Assembly: GCF_900215145.1 (NCBI RefSeq)
Contig: NZ_OBDO01000007.1
Span: 186,001-250,000, forward strand
Source of the DNA: Geodermatophilus sabuli
GTDB taxonomy: Bacteria; Actinomycetota; Actinomycetes; Mycobacteriales; Geodermatophilaceae
Length of the DNA stretch: 64,000 bases
Direction of reading: 5' to 3'
Of this stretch, positions 8,741 through 17,768 are shown one piece after another. The position numbers and the translations under genes were made by a program. The notes below the pieces were generated by a model that saw only the letters and a list, made by a program, of their open reading frames with translations, was not told the DNA's origin and made no database searches. The stretch's first letter is position 1. Each line of letters starts with the position of its first letter.

Positions 8741-10800
8741 CCGCGCCCCAACCGGGCCCTGACGGCGGCCAGGGGCTCACGGACCTCGGGAACTCGAGCG
8801 AGCACCAGCCCTGCCAGGGCCACGACGCCGATCACCACGGTACCGATCAGCAGGGTGCCGAGCGAGCCCGCGACCGACGAGCCGAGAGCGTCCTCCGTCA
8901 CCAGGACCGTCACCCAGCCCAGCAGGGCGGCGACGGCGGAGGCGGCGGCGATGCGCAGTACCGGCCCCAGCGTCTCCCGTCCGCGCAGGGCGCCGATCCG
9001 CCGGCTCAGGGCCAGGTGGCCCAGCACCCACCCGACCACGTACGTGACGCTGGTGACCAGCATCAGCCCGGCCACCACGTGCTCGGGGCCGACGACGACC
9101 GGCACCAGCAGGAGCAGCGGCACCCGGACGGCGACCATGCCGAGCTGGATGAGCGTCGGGGTGCGGGCGTCCTTCATGGCATAGAAGACGCGCAACTGGA
9201 GCAGCGTGACGGCCATGGGCAGCAGGCCGAAGGCGCCGACGGCCAGCGCCGCCCCGATGGCCTGCGCCTCCTCGACGCTGGTGTTGCCGCGGGCGAAGGC
9301 CACCGTCGCCAGGGCGGGACCCAGCACCGTGAGGGCAGCGGTGACCGGCAGCAGGCCGAGGGCCGACAGCCGGGTCCCGAGGGCGAGGTCCTGCACCACC
9401 CCGGGGACGTCGGACCGCGCGGCCGCCCGGCTCATCCGCGGTAGCAGCGCCGTCAGCAACGCCACGCCGATGATCCCGTAGGGCATGTGGAACAGCAGGC
9501 TGGCGATGGCGAAGGCGCTGGAGCCCAGCCCGCCGGCGCGGCCGGCCGCGTTGGCGATCCGGGTGGCGACGACGACGCCGACCGCGCTCACCGCGCTGTA
9601 CCCGATCACCCACAGGCCGAGGGTGCCGGCTTCGCGCAGGCCGGTGTTCCGCAGGCCCCAGCGCGGCCGCACCGGAACCCCGGCCCGGCCCAGCAGCGGC
9701 AGGAGCACGAGCGCCTGCGCCGCGATGCCCAGGGTGGTGCCGCCGCCGAGCAACCACACCTGGGCCGGGGTGATCGTGGCCGGGGTGAGGTCGCCGGGTC
9801 CGGTGGCGGCGACGAACAGCACGCCGGTGGTGATGACGACGACGTTGTTGAGGACCGGCGCCCAGGCCGGTGGCCCGAAGACCCCGCGCGAGTTGAGGAT
9901 CGCCTGGGCCAGGGCGCCGACGCCGTAGAACACGATCTCGACCAGCAGGATCCGGGCCAGCCAGTTGGCCAGCCGGACCTGCTCGGGGTCGCCCTGGATG
10001 CCGTACAGCGCGGTGAGGGCCGGCGCGATCGCGACCGCGATCGCCGTCACCACGACCAGCCCGGCGACGGCGATCGTCGACAACCGCTGGGCGTAGGCGG
10101 TGCCGCCGTCGCGGTCCCGTTCCTGGGCGTGCACCAGCAGCGGCACGATCACCGAGGTCAGGACTCCGCCGAGCAGCAGCTCGTAGACGATGTTGGGGAG
10201 CGTGTTGGCGGTGTTGTAGGCGTCGTTGACCAGCCCCACACCCAGCGCCGCGGCGAGCACCATGGTGCGCAGCAGACCGGTGACCCGGGAGACGAGCGTG
10301 GCCACGGCCATGGTGCCGGCCGCGCGGAGGATGCCGCGGCTGGCACCGGGCGCGCCCTCCCTGGCATCGAGGTCCTCGTCGCTCTCGTCGACCGGGCGCG
10401 GCACCGCCGGCAGCACCGGGATGAGCTGGGTGTCGTCGGGCCCGGGCACCCAGCGCGCGGCACGCGGCCGCGGCGGCGGCACCGGGGGCAGCGGCCGGGC
10501 CCGGGACGCCGGCGGCGGGACGGGCGGCTGGGCCGGGCCCGGTGCCGGCCGCTGCGGGTCGGGCACCCGCGGGTACGGCGGCGGGGGCAGCGGCAGGGCT
10601 GGCGGCGTCCCCGGACCGGGTACCGGCGGCGGACCCGCCGGGCGGTCGGCTGCCGGGTGGCCGGTCGTGGGGCGGTCGGCGTTCGACCGGTCGGTGGCGG
10701 ACCGGTCGGCCGTCGGGCGGGAGGCCGGGGGGACCGGAGGCAGCGGGATCCGGCGCTGCCGCTCGTCCACGGGCCCGTCACCCCGGCCGGCCGGGGTCAC
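8737..10800 (-). CDS. murJ: Lipid II flippase MurJ (MviN)
   Basis: 687 residues from the GTG at 10800, which overlaps the preceding stop as GTGA. The first 150 or so residues are a Pro/Arg-rich cytoplasmic extension. The MATE-like MurJ core follows with about 14 membrane helices, beginning RAAGTMAVATLVSRVTGLLR, with a loop containing NTANTLPNIVYELL. MurJ flips lipid II across the membrane. The frame is open far upstream to 11565, but that stretch runs antiparallel inside the preceding gene's coding region in another frame and lacks membrane features. Neighbours on both sides overlap it by 4 bases, so the three proteins are probably made stoichiometrically. Confidence 0.93.
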   Translation of the reverse strand: MTPAGRGDGPVDERQRRIPLPPVPPASRPTADRSATDRSNADRPTTGHPAADRPAGPPPVPGPGTPPALPLPPPPYPRVPDPQRPAPGPAQPPVPPPASRARPLPPVPPPRPRAARWVPGPDDTQLIPVLPAVPRPVDESDEDLDAREGAPGASRGILRAAGTMAVATLVSRVTGLLRTMVLAAALGVGLVNDAYNTANTLPNIVYELLLGGVLTSVIVPLLVHAQERDRDGGTAYAQRLSTIAVAGLVVVTAIAVAIAPALTALYGIQGDPEQVRLANWLARILLVEIVFYGVGALAQAILNSRGVFGPPAWAPVLNNVVVITTGVLFVAATGPGDLTPATITPAQVWLLGGGTTLGIAAQALVLLPLLGRAGVPVRPRWGLRNTGLREAGTLGLWVIGYSAVSAVGVVVATRIANAAGRAGGLGSSAFAIASLLFHMPYGIIGVALLTALLPRMSRAAARSDVPGVVQDLALGTRLSALGLLPVTAALTVLGPALATVAFARGNTSVEEAQAIGAALAVGAFGLLPMAVTLLQLRVFYAMKDARTPTLIQLGMVAVRVPLLLLVPVVVGPEHVVAGLMLVTSVTYVVGWVLGHLALSRRIGALRGRETLGPVLRIAAASAVAALLGWVTVLVTEDALGSSVAGSLGTLLIGTVVIGVVALAGLVLARVPEVREPLAAVRARLGRG

Positions 10801-13121
10801 ACCGGGCTCCGCGTCGGCGGCAGCGGCTGCGGCTGCGGCTGCTCGGCCGCAGCCTCGGGGCCACGCCGGCGGCGCAGCAGGAACCGCACCAGGCGGCGGA
10901 GGAACAGCAGCCCGAGCAACGCCGCCGCGCCGATCGTGATGATCAGGGAGATCGACCCGTACGCGGTGCTCTTGACCTGCAGTTCCACCGGGTCGCCGAG
11001 CGGACCGCCGTCGGGGGTGGTCAGCGTGGCGACGACGCCGAAGCGGCCGGACTGGCTCACCGCGGCCGGCACCTGCAGCGTCGTCCGCTGCCCGGGGGCG
11101 AGCACCTGCGCGCCGATGTCGTCGATGGTGATGGCGGCGTTCCCCCTCGGCTGCACGCGCAGCAACACCCGGACGGCGAACGGCAGGTCGTTGCGGACGG
11201 TGAGCACCAGCGGGGCGTCCCCCGAGCCGAGGCTGTAGGTGCCGTCGGCCGGGGACAACAGCGTGACCCGCTCCCGGAGCTGCCCGAGCGTGGTCAGCAG
11301 CTCCGCCGCGCCGGTGTCGAAGGCCGCCGGGTCGTCCCGCCACGCGGCGGACACGGCCCGGGCGACCGCGGCGTCGTACGGCGCCAGCGTGGTGCCGGGG
11401 TCCTCCACCACCGCGCCGGCCAGGTCGTCGCGGACGCCGACCGCCGTCACGACGTCGGCCAGCCCCGCGGCCTCCAGCCCGCCGGGCGCGTCCGGTGAGC
11501 CGAGCTCGCCGGTGGCCGCCGTGGGGCCGTCGCCGAGCTGGGAGACCGTCGCCGGGCGCAGCCACGGCAGCTGGGCGGCGGCGGCCATCATGGCCGCGAC
11601 GCCGCCGGGATCGGGGTCCACCTCGCGGGTGGGGGCGACGAGGACCGTCTGCCCGGCAGGGTCACCGGAGGCGCTCAGGGCGAGCAGGGACAGCTCGGCC
11701 AGGTACCGCTGCTCGGCGACCCGCGCGCCACCCGCGGCCGGAGGCGCCGCGCCGGCCAGCCCGCTGAGGCCGCTGTCGGCCACCAGCGCCTCGACCTCAC
11801 CGCTCTCGACCGGGACCGTCGTCCGGGCCGCGGCGCCACCGCCGTCGAGACCGAGCGCCGCGGTGCCGTCGGTGAGGCCGTCGGGCGAGAGCACCAGCTC
11901 CCGGACCCCGCCGGCCTGCAGGGTGGCCAGGGTGTCGGGGCGCACCGAGCCGCCCACGGCCCACGCCAGGTCGGTGCGTGGCTCGATCCCGAGGGTGTCG
12001 CGCAGGATCTGCGCGCCGGCGCCGGTGCCGTCGCCGGCCTCCGCCGGGGGCGGTACCTCCCCGGTCGCGGTGGCGGGCGCGGGCGCGTCCGGGTCGTCCT
12101 GAGCCGTCCCGTCCGGGGTGCCCGGCAGGCTGCGCGTGACCACGTCGGAGAGGCCCGCGGCGGTCAGGGCGTCGGCGTCCACGTCGCCGTAGGGCAGGGC
12201 GGCCACCGGGTGGTCGGCGGCGACGGCCCGCAACCGGTCGAGGAACTCCGCGGCCTCCTCGGTGCCCTGCCCGGCGTCGTCCTGCTCGCCGACGTCGTAG
12301 GGGCCGGCGGCCATCAGCTCCAGCTCCTCGACCAGGGCGGGGTCGACGGCGAGGGTCACCCGCACGGCCGGGGACGGTTCCCCGCCCTCGGGCGGAGCGG
12401 TCTCCGGCAGCCGCTCGACGGCGGCCAGGACCCGGTCCAGCCGGCCGCCGTCCTCCACGGCGTCGGCCAGGCCGTCGTCGGCGAACCGGCCGGCGGCGTC
12501 CCGGTGGGTGCGCTCCACCAGTGGCCACAGCCAGGCGACGCCGGTCGTCGCGGTCGGCTGCGCCGGGGGCTGCACCAGGAACGTGGACAGCTCGCCCACC
12601 CGGCGGCGCTCCCCGTCGGATGCCATGCCGTTGAGGTTGAGCAGCACCGGGTAGACGCCGTCCCGGTCGATCTGCAGCTCGGCGACGGTGGTCGTGAGCG
12701 CGAACGCGAGCGACCCACCCGGGCGCAGCTCCCCGGGGACGGGCTGGAACGGTGTCGCGACGCCGGTGACGGGGTCGCGGTCGGCGTCGGTGGCCTGCAG
12801 CGCGGCCCGGCTCTGGAGCACCTCGCCCCGCTGGAGCCGGACCTCGAGCCCGGTGAGCGCCTCGGACCCGGTGTTGGTCAGCGTGCCGCCGATGGTGACG
12901 ACGGCGTCGGGGGTCAGCGCCCGCGGGTCGATGCGGGTCACCTCCACCTGCACCGGCCGGACGGTGGCGTCGTCCTCGCTCACCGGCGCCGGGTCACCCG
13001 GCGCGGCCGCGGCTGCGGGCACCGGGGCCAGGCCCACGAGGGGAGCGGCCAGCAACCCGGCCAGGACGGCGCACAGCGGCGCGCCCCGGCCGCCGGTGCT
13101 CCCGGCAGCCGGCCGGGTCAC
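10797..13121 (-). CDS. DUF6049-type secreted/membrane protein upstream of murJ
   Basis: 774 residues with an N-terminal signal peptide (Arg start, LCAVLAGLLAAPLVGLAPV, then AAAAAP) and a C-terminal anchor (SLIITIGAAALLGLLFLRRLV) followed by an Arg-rich tail, so almost the whole protein is outside the membrane. It matches, by position and layout, the conserved membrane protein next to mviN in mycobacteria (Rv3909). The function is unknown. Gene coupling to murJ (GTGA) and to a NUDIX gene upstream suggests a role around lipid II transport or wall assembly. GTG 13121 is taken as start because it gives the signal peptide directly. Confidence 0.8.
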   Translation of the reverse strand: MTRPAAGSTGGRGAPLCAVLAGLLAAPLVGLAPVPAAAAAPGDPAPVSEDDATVRPVQVEVTRIDPRALTPDAVVTIGGTLTNTGSEALTGLEVRLQRGEVLQSRAALQATDADRDPVTGVATPFQPVPGELRPGGSLAFALTTTVAELQIDRDGVYPVLLNLNGMASDGERRRVGELSTFLVQPPAQPTATTGVAWLWPLVERTHRDAAGRFADDGLADAVEDGGRLDRVLAAVERLPETAPPEGGEPSPAVRVTLAVDPALVEELELMAAGPYDVGEQDDAGQGTEEAAEFLDRLRAVAADHPVAALPYGDVDADALTAAGLSDVVTRSLPGTPDGTAQDDPDAPAPATATGEVPPPAEAGDGTGAGAQILRDTLGIEPRTDLAWAVGGSVRPDTLATLQAGGVRELVLSPDGLTDGTAALGLDGGGAAARTTVPVESGEVEALVADSGLSGLAGAAPPAAGGARVAEQRYLAELSLLALSASGDPAGQTVLVAPTREVDPDPGGVAAMMAAAAQLPWLRPATVSQLGDGPTAATGELGSPDAPGGLEAAGLADVVTAVGVRDDLAGAVVEDPGTTLAPYDAAVARAVSAAWRDDPAAFDTGAAELLTTLGQLRERVTLLSPADGTYSLGSGDAPLVLTVRNDLPFAVRVLLRVQPRGNAAITIDDIGAQVLAPGQRTTLQVPAAVSQSGRFGVVATLTTPDGGPLGDPVELQVKSTAYGSISLIITIGAAALLGLLFLRRLVRFLLRRRRGPEAAAEQPQPQPLPPTRSPV

Positions 13122-13194
13122 GACAGCTCCTCGCCGGCGCCCGTCATCGCTTCGGCCCCGGCGTCGTGCCCCGTGCGGAAGGGTCGCGACCCGC

Positions 13195-13671
13195 TCACGC
13201 GCTGTCGGCGAGGAGCGCCGGTGCCCGCTCGACGAGGGCGCGCTCGTCGGCGTAGGCGAGCCGGTCGCTGAGCTCGTCGAGGGGTACCCAGGCGACCTCG
13301 GTCACCTCGATGTCGGCGTCGGACAGGGCTCCTCCGATGGCGCGGAGCAGGAAGTGGTGCACGGTCTTGTGCACCCGGCGGCCGTCGGCGACGAACCAGA
13401 AGTCGATGATGCCCAGCGGGGCGACGACCTCACCGATGATGCCGGTCTCCTCGGCCACCTCACGGACGGCGGTGTCCTCGGGGGTCTCGCCCTCCTCGAT
13501 GTGCCCCTTGGGCAGGGACCACAGCAGCCGGCCGCGGCGGTCGGTGCGGCCGATCAGGGCCGCGCGCGGCCCGGTGACGGGGTCGTCAGCGACCACCAGG
13601 CCCCCGGCAGAGGTCTCGTCGACCCGGCGCAACCGACGGCCGGGGCGCCCTCGACCACCCGTCCCAGCCAT
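13195..13671 (-). CDS. NUDIX hydrolase (MutT family)
   Basis: 158 residues with a complete NUDIX box, [23 protein letters not shown] split as G-x5-E-x7-REVAEETGI. The substrate, a nucleoside diphosphate linked to another group, cannot be assigned. The corresponding mycobacterial gene beside pcnA is called mutT4. ATG 13671 lies 6 bases after a TACCCT -10 element, so a leaderless start is likely. Its promoter is divergent from that of the nucleotidyltransferase gene, only 42 bases away. The DUF6049 gene begins 73 bases downstream. Confidence 0.9.
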   Translation of the reverse strand: MAGTGGRGRPGRRLRRVDETSAGGLVVADDPVTGPRAALIGRTDRRGRLLWSLPKGHIEEGETPEDTAVREVAEETGIIGEVVAPLGIIDFWFVADGRRVHKTVHHFLLRAIGGALSDADIEVTEVAWVPLDELSDRLAYADERALVERAPALLADSA

Positions 13672-13677
13672 GCCAGG

Positions 13678-13683
13678 AGGGTA
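13678..13683 (-). promoter_or_regulatory. -10 element TACCCT, leaderless NUDIX promoter
   Basis: TACCCT on the minus strand ends 6 bases before ATG 13671; no Shine-Dalgarno sequence is present. Confidence 0.55.
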
Positions 13684-13699
13684 GCGCGCGGCACGGCAC

Positions 13700-13705
13700 T
13701 ACCCT
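13700..13705 (+). promoter_or_regulatory. -10 element TACCCT, leaderless nucleotidyltransferase promoter
   Basis: The same hexamer on the plus strand lies 8 bases before GTG 13714, so the two divergent genes have almost identical back-to-back leaderless promoters. Confidence 0.55.
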
Positions 13706-13713
13706 GGGTCGTC

Positions 13714-15201
13714 GTGTCCGGTCAGCCGCCAAGTCGTCCCCCGGTCGCCGAGCCGGTGCCGCCCGCCGTCCAGGAGACCGTGCGGGAGCTGGTCGACGTC
13801 TCCCCCGTGCTGACGCGGGTCGGCGAGCACTTCACCCGGGCCGGTTTCGAGGTGCACCTGGTCGGCGGCTCGGTCCGTGACGCGCTGCTGGCCGCCGGGT
13901 CCGACGCGCCGCGCACCCCGGGCGACCTCGACCTCACCACCGACGCCCACCCGGAGCAGGTGCTGGACCTGCTGCGCGGCGTCGCCAGTTCCACGTGGAA
14001 CACCGGCATCGCGTTCGGCACGGTGGGTGCGGAGGTCTCCGGCGTCCGGCTGGAGATCACCACGTTCCGCGCCGACCGCTACGACCGGGAGTCGCGCAAC
14101 CCGGAGGTCGCCTGGGGCAGCTCGCTGGTCGACGACCTCTCCCGGCGCGACTTCACCGTCAACGCCATGGCGGTCTCCCTCGGGCCGGACCGCACCGTGA
14201 CCGACCCCTACGGCGGGCTGGGCGACCTGCTCGCCCGGCGGCTGCGCACCCCCGGTGCCGCCGTCGACTCCTTCGCCGACGACCCGCTGCGGATGCTGCG
14301 CGCCGTCCGGTTCGTCGCCCAGCTCGGGCTGACGCCGGACGACGACGTGGTGGAGGCGATGACCTCCCTCGCCGGCGAGCTGGCCCGGATCACGCCGGAG
14401 CGGGTGCAGGTCGAGCTGTCCAAGACGCTGCTGCAGGACTCCCCGCGGGCGGCGCTGGAGCTGTTCGTCTCCACCGGGCTGGCCGACGTCGTCCTGCCGG
14501 AGCTCGCGGCGCTGCGGATGGAGATCGACGAGCACCACCAGCACAAGGACGTCTACAGCCACTCCCTGACGGTGCTGGACCAGGCGATCGAGCTGGAGCG
14601 GGCCGACGGCACCGTCACCGAGCCGGACCTGGTGCTGCGGCTGGCGGCGCTGCTGCACGACATCGGCAAGCCCGCCACGCGTCGTCACGAACCCCGGGGG
14701 CGGGTGTCGTTCCACCACCACGAGGTGGTCGGCGCGAAGCTGGTACGCAAGCGGCTGGCCGCGCTGCGGTATCCCAAGGACGTCACCGAGGCCGTCGCCC
14801 GGCTCACCTTCCTGCACCTGCGCTTCCACGGCTACGGCCGGGGCGAGTGGACCGACTCCGCCGTCCGCCGGTACGTCACCGACGCCGGGGACCTCCTGCC
14901 CCGCCTGCACAAGCTGGTTCGCTCGGACTGCACGACCCGCAACAAGCGGCGGGCGGCGGCGCTGTCGGCCACCTACGACTCGCTGGAGCAGCGGATCGCC
15001 GAGCTGACGGCGGCCGAGGACCTCGCCCGCGTGCGCCCGGACCTCGACGGCAACGCCATCATGGAGATCCTCGGGATCCCGCCGGGCCGGGAGGTCGGCG
15101 AGGCCTGGAAGCACCTGAAGGAGCTGCGGCTGGAGCGTGGCCCCCTCGACCGCGACGAGGCCGAGGCCGAGCTCCGCGCCTGGTGGGCCGCCCGCCCCTG
15201 A
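13714..15201 (+). CDS. pcnA: CCA tRNA nucleotidyltransferase / poly(A) polymerase family (PcnA-like)
   Basis: 495 residues from GTG 13714. The class II nucleotidyltransferase head has LVGGSVRDALL and the metal-binding DLDLTTD, followed by RRDFTVNAMAVSL and the RNA-binding PLRMLRAVRFVAQLGL. A C-terminal HD domain carries LHDIGKPATRRH, as in actinobacterial enzymes of 480-500 residues. It would add or repair the 3' CCA of tRNA. A parS-like 14-mer (13988-14001) lies within the coding region. The gene is divergent from the NUDIX gene, an arrangement conserved in actinobacteria. Confidence 0.94.
   Translation: MSGQPPSRPPVAEPVPPAVQETVRELVDVSPVLTRVGEHFTRAGFEVHLVGGSVRDALLAAGSDAPRTPGDLDLTTDAHPEQVLDLLRGVASSTWNTGIAFGTVGAEVSGVRLEITTFRADRYDRESRNPEVAWGSSLVDDLSRRDFTVNAMAVSLGPDRTVTDPYGGLGDLLARRLRTPGAAVDSFADDPLRMLRAVRFVAQLGLTPDDDVVEAMTSLAGELARITPERVQVELSKTLLQDSPRAALELFVSTGLADVVLPELAALRMEIDEHHQHKDVYSHSLTVLDQAIELERADGTVTEPDLVLRLAALLHDIGKPATRRHEPRGRVSFHHHEVVGAKLVRKRLAALRYPKDVTEAVARLTFLHLRFHGYGRGEWTDSAVRRYVTDAGDLLPRLHKLVRSDCTTRNKRRAAALSATYDSLEQRIAELTAAEDLARVRPDLDGNAIMEILGIPPGREVGEAWKHLKELRLERGPLDRDEAEAELRAWWAARP
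13988..14001. promoter_or_regulatory. parS-like palindrome GTTCCACGTGGAAC
   Basis: A perfect 14-bp palindrome inside pcnA differs from canonical parS (GTTTCACGTGAAAC) at two symmetric positions. An identical copy occurs at 29987-30000. It may be a ParB-binding site near the origin (inference). Confidence 0.45.
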
Positions 15202-15214
15202 CCCGCGGAGTGCG

Positions 15215-15249
15215 AGCGCGCAGGAAACCTCGCTCCTCAGCCTCCGCTG
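15215..15249 (+). repeat. 35-bp imperfect direct repeat, copy 1
   Basis: This copy shares the core GCAGGAAACYTCGC with copy 2 at 15576-15610 and ends in the same CTCCGCTG. The pair brackets the decayed segment between the nucleotidyltransferase and MFS genes. Confidence 0.5.
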
Positions 15250-15347
15250 TGGATGACGCCAGCGAGGTCGCCCGCGGGTGGTCCAGCCTTCTCCGGTGCA
15301 CCTGCAGCCGATCGACCACAGAGGTCTCCAGGTCGCGCCCACCGGCC

Positions 15348-15539
15348 CGAGCAGCGGTGGACGTCGCCATCACCTCCCGCCGCCGGGCCGACACCGATCA
15401 CGTCGTCGCTGACGTCCTGCAGCGTGGGCTGTGCACGGTGCGGCAGCTCGAGGACGAGGCGGCCGCGCTCGCCCGCCGACTGACGCCCTGGCTGCAGGCG
15501 GCGATCGCGGATGCACGGCGGGGCATGAGTCATGCGGGC
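15348..15539 (+). pseudogene. Fragment of an AbiEi/DUF559-type protein
   Basis: In one plus-strand frame the translation contains HVVADVLQRGLCTVRQL and an Ala/Arg-rich helix, resembling the middle of the abundant actinobacterial AbiEi-antitoxin-like/DUF559 proteins. There is no start codon, no N-terminal winged helix and no nuclease end, and neighbouring frames hold only short pieces. The 372-base gap between 15202 and 15573 seems to hold only this remnant and the flanking direct repeats. The assignment rests on remembered family pattern and is tentative. Confidence 0.35.
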
Positions 15540-15573
15540 TCGAACTGGCGCCCCTCGTCGCCTGACCGGAGGC

Positions 15574-16854
15574 TCAGCGTGCAGGAAACTTCGCCTGTGG
15601 CACTCCGCTGAGGACGGCGGTCAGGGCGTAGACGGCGCCGACGGTGACGACCAGTGCGGCCGAGACGCCCGATGCGGGCAGCAGGAACGCCGCTGCCACG
15701 AGCGCGACCACGTAGCTGACGTTGACCAGTGTGTCGTAGACGGAGAACACCCGGCCGCGGAAGTCGTCCTCCACCGACTCCTGCAGGGTCGCGTCGACGC
15801 AGATCTTGACCCCCTGGCCCACGAACCCGAGCACGAGACCCGCCAGGACGACGGTCGGTGCGAGGGCGGGCAGCCCGAGAGCGACCAGCAGCGGCCCGGC
15901 GACGGCCAGCAGCAGGGTCACCCAGCGGGAGCGGCCGAGCCGGCGCACGGCCGCGGGGGTGACCGCGGCGGCGAGCAGGGTGCCGCCCGCGCCCGCGGCC
16001 ACCACGACGCCCAGCCCGCCGAGCCCACCCGGCACCGGCCCCCAGGCGTCGAGGGTGTTGCGGAACAGCAGCAGCGTCATCAGCGTGACCAGGCCGAAGC
16101 ACAGCCGGTGGGCGGTGATCACCGCGAGCGCGACGACGGCGGGCGGGCGGGCCCACGCGTGCCGCGCGCCGGCCACCATCCCGGCGCCGACCGCGCGCAT
16201 CGACAGGGACGCCGCCCGGGTCGCGGAGTCCGGGCCGAGGTACCGGCGGTCGAAGCCGCCGGCCGCGCGCGCCGAGGCCAGGTACGGCAGGGCCGCCGCC
16301 AGCGTCATCACCGCGTACGCGCCGTCGCCCGCGCCGGCGAGAGGCAGCAACGCGACGGCGACCGCGCCCCCCACGACGGTGGCCACCGCGCCGGACGTCG
16401 TCGACAGGGCGTTGGCCGGCACCAGGGACGGCTCGTCGGTCGTGTGCGGCAGGGACGCCGACAGGGCGGAGAGGAGGAACCGGCTGACCGAGAAGACCGC
16501 CAGGCCGATGAGGAGGAACGGCAGCCCGGAGACGCCACCCCAGACCAGCACCGCCAGCAGCCCGACCAGGGCGGATCGGACGAGGTTGGCCCGCAGCAGC
16601 ACCTGGCGGCGGCTCCAACGGTCCAGCCAGACACCCGCGAACGGGCCGACGAGGGAGTAGGGCAGGAGGAGGACGGCGAACCCGGCGGCGACGTCGAGCG
16701 GATCGGCCGCGCGCTGCGGGTTGAACAGCAGCGTCCCGGCGAGGGCGGCCTGCAGCACGCCGTCCCCGGACTGCGCCGTGAGGCGCGTGAGGAGCAGCCG
16801 GCGGAAGTCGGATCGCACCAGCAGGTGGCGCACGGTGGTCCCCGCGTCGCGCAC
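15574..16854 (-). CDS. Major facilitator superfamily transporter
   Basis: 426 residues with about 12 hydrophobic helices. The loop 2 signature LVGPFAGVWLDRWSRRQVLL marks an MFS permease of the EntS/MFS_3 type. The substrate cannot be told. A GTG start at 16854 follows a TAGGGT -10 element by 6 bases (leaderless). The last codons and stop lie inside copy 2 of a 35-bp direct repeat (15576-15610), so the C terminus may have been reshaped by that element. An MFS gene next to yqgE and pcnA is part of the conserved actinobacterial order. Confidence 0.87.
   Translation of the reverse strand: MRDAGTTVRHLLVRSDFRRLLLTRLTAQSGDGVLQAALAGTLLFNPQRAADPLDVAAGFAVLLLPYSLVGPFAGVWLDRWSRRQVLLRANLVRSALVGLLAVLVWGGVSGLPFLLIGLAVFSVSRFLLSALSASLPHTTDEPSLVPANALSTTSGAVATVVGGAVAVALLPLAGAGDGAYAVMTLAAALPYLASARAAGGFDRRYLGPDSATRAASLSMRAVGAGMVAGARHAWARPPAVVALAVITAHRLCFGLVTLMTLLLFRNTLDAWGPVPGGLGGLGVVVAAGAGGTLLAAAVTPAAVRRLGRSRWVTLLLAVAGPLLVALGLPALAPTVVLAGLVLGFVGQGVKICVDATLQESVEDDFRGRVFSVYDTLVNVSYVVALVAAAFLLPASGVSAALVVTVGAVYALTAVLSGVPQAKFPAR
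15576..15610 (+). repeat. 35-bp imperfect direct repeat, copy 2
   Basis: It matches copy 1 (15215-15249) in the GCAGGAAAC core and CTCCGCTG end. It overlaps the last codons and stop of the MFS gene. Confidence 0.5.
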
Positions 16855-16860
16855 GCCGTC

Positions 16861-16866
16861 ACCCTA
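16861..16866 (-). promoter_or_regulatory. -10 element TAGGGT, leaderless MFS promoter
   Basis: On the minus strand TAGGGT is 6 bases upstream of GTG 16854, with no Shine-Dalgarno between. Confidence 0.5.
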
Positions 16867-16971
16867 CGGTGGCCGTGCCCTGCCACAGGGTGGACGACGG
16901 GCCGCGACGGCCGATCCCAGGGGGGCCGCCGCGCCCACCCCGGTGCCGCCGGGTGAGGCACACTGGGTGCG

Positions 16972-17637
16972 ATGACTCCCCCGCCCTCGTCCGAACCCGA
17001 ACCCGGGCGTCCGACGCGCCCGGCGACGGGGCGACGCCGGGCGCACGCGGTCCCGGCGCTGTCGATCGGCAGCCTGGACGACGTCCATCCGGGCTCCCTG
17101 CTCGTGGCGATGCCCGCGCTGACCGACCCGACCTTCGCCGGGACGGTGGTGTTCGTGCTCGACCACAGCGACACCGGCACGCTGGGCGTCGTCCTGGGCC
17201 GGCCCAGCCAGGTGGAGATCCGCGACGTCCTGCCCGGCTGGTGCGACCTCGCCGTCGAACCGGGGGTGTTCCACGTGGGCGGTCCCTGCGAGACCGACAC
17301 CGCGCTGTGCCTGGCGGTCTGTCCCGGGATCACCCCGGCGCCCGACAGCGGTCTGCGCCAGGTGGCCGGCGACGTCCACCTGGTCGACCTCGACGCCGAG
17401 CCCGACGAGCTCGACGGGCAGGTGCGCGGCCTGCGGGTCTTCGCCGGCTACGCGGGCTGGTCGCCGGGGCAGCTGGCCGGTGAGGTCGCCGAGGGCGCGT
17501 GGGCGTGCGTGCCCGGCACCCCGGACGACGTGCTCAGCGAGCTGGCCGGCCCCGACCTGTGGCGTCGGGTCATGGGCCGGCAGACCGGCCGGCTGGCGGT
17601 GCTGTCCACGGCACCGGCCGACCCGTCGGTCAACTGA
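16972..17637 (+). CDS. YqgE/AlgH family (UPF0301) protein
   Basis: 221 residues. The family core begins GSLLVAMPALTDPTFAGTVVF, with GTLGVVLGRPSQVEI and a FHVGGPCE motif, and GYAGWSPGQLAGEV near the end. The basic N-terminal 35 residues are an extension. YqgE proteins are cytoplasmic and of unknown biochemical role. The gene stands alone, ending at a strong hairpin (17697-17733). CACACT 7 bases before the ATG could serve as a -10, but it misses the consensus first base. Confidence 0.9.
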   Translation: MTPPPSSEPEPGRPTRPATGRRRAHAVPALSIGSLDDVHPGSLLVAMPALTDPTFAGTVVFVLDHSDTGTLGVVLGRPSQVEIRDVLPGWCDLAVEPGVFHVGGPCETDTALCLAVCPGITPAPDSGLRQVAGDVHLVDLDAEPDELDGQVRGLRVFAGYAGWSPGQLAGEVAEGAWACVPGTPDDVLSELAGPDLWRRVMGRQTGRLAVLSTAPADPSVN

Positions 17638-17696
17638 CGGTCACGATTTCGCCGCCGGGGTCGGCGCCGCCGGGCGGCGTCTGGTAGGAAGACCTC

Positions 17697-17733
17697 GGGA
17701 AGGGGCGGTCTGGGGAAGAGGCCGCCCCTTCCC
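17697..17733. terminator. Terminator between yqgE and the convergent lipoprotein gene
   Basis: A 12-bp perfect stem GGGAAGGGGCGG/CCGCCCCTTCCC (17697-17708 with 17722-17733) encloses a 13-base loop and can serve both convergent genes. Confidence 0.75.
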
Positions 17734-17768
17734 GCATGTCCGGGGCCGGGTGCCCCGGGCGGGGCCGC

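Noticed and set aside
10801..11565. Upstream extension of murJ
   Set aside because: It runs inside the DUF6049 coding sequence in another frame; the GTGA at 10797-10800 marks the start.
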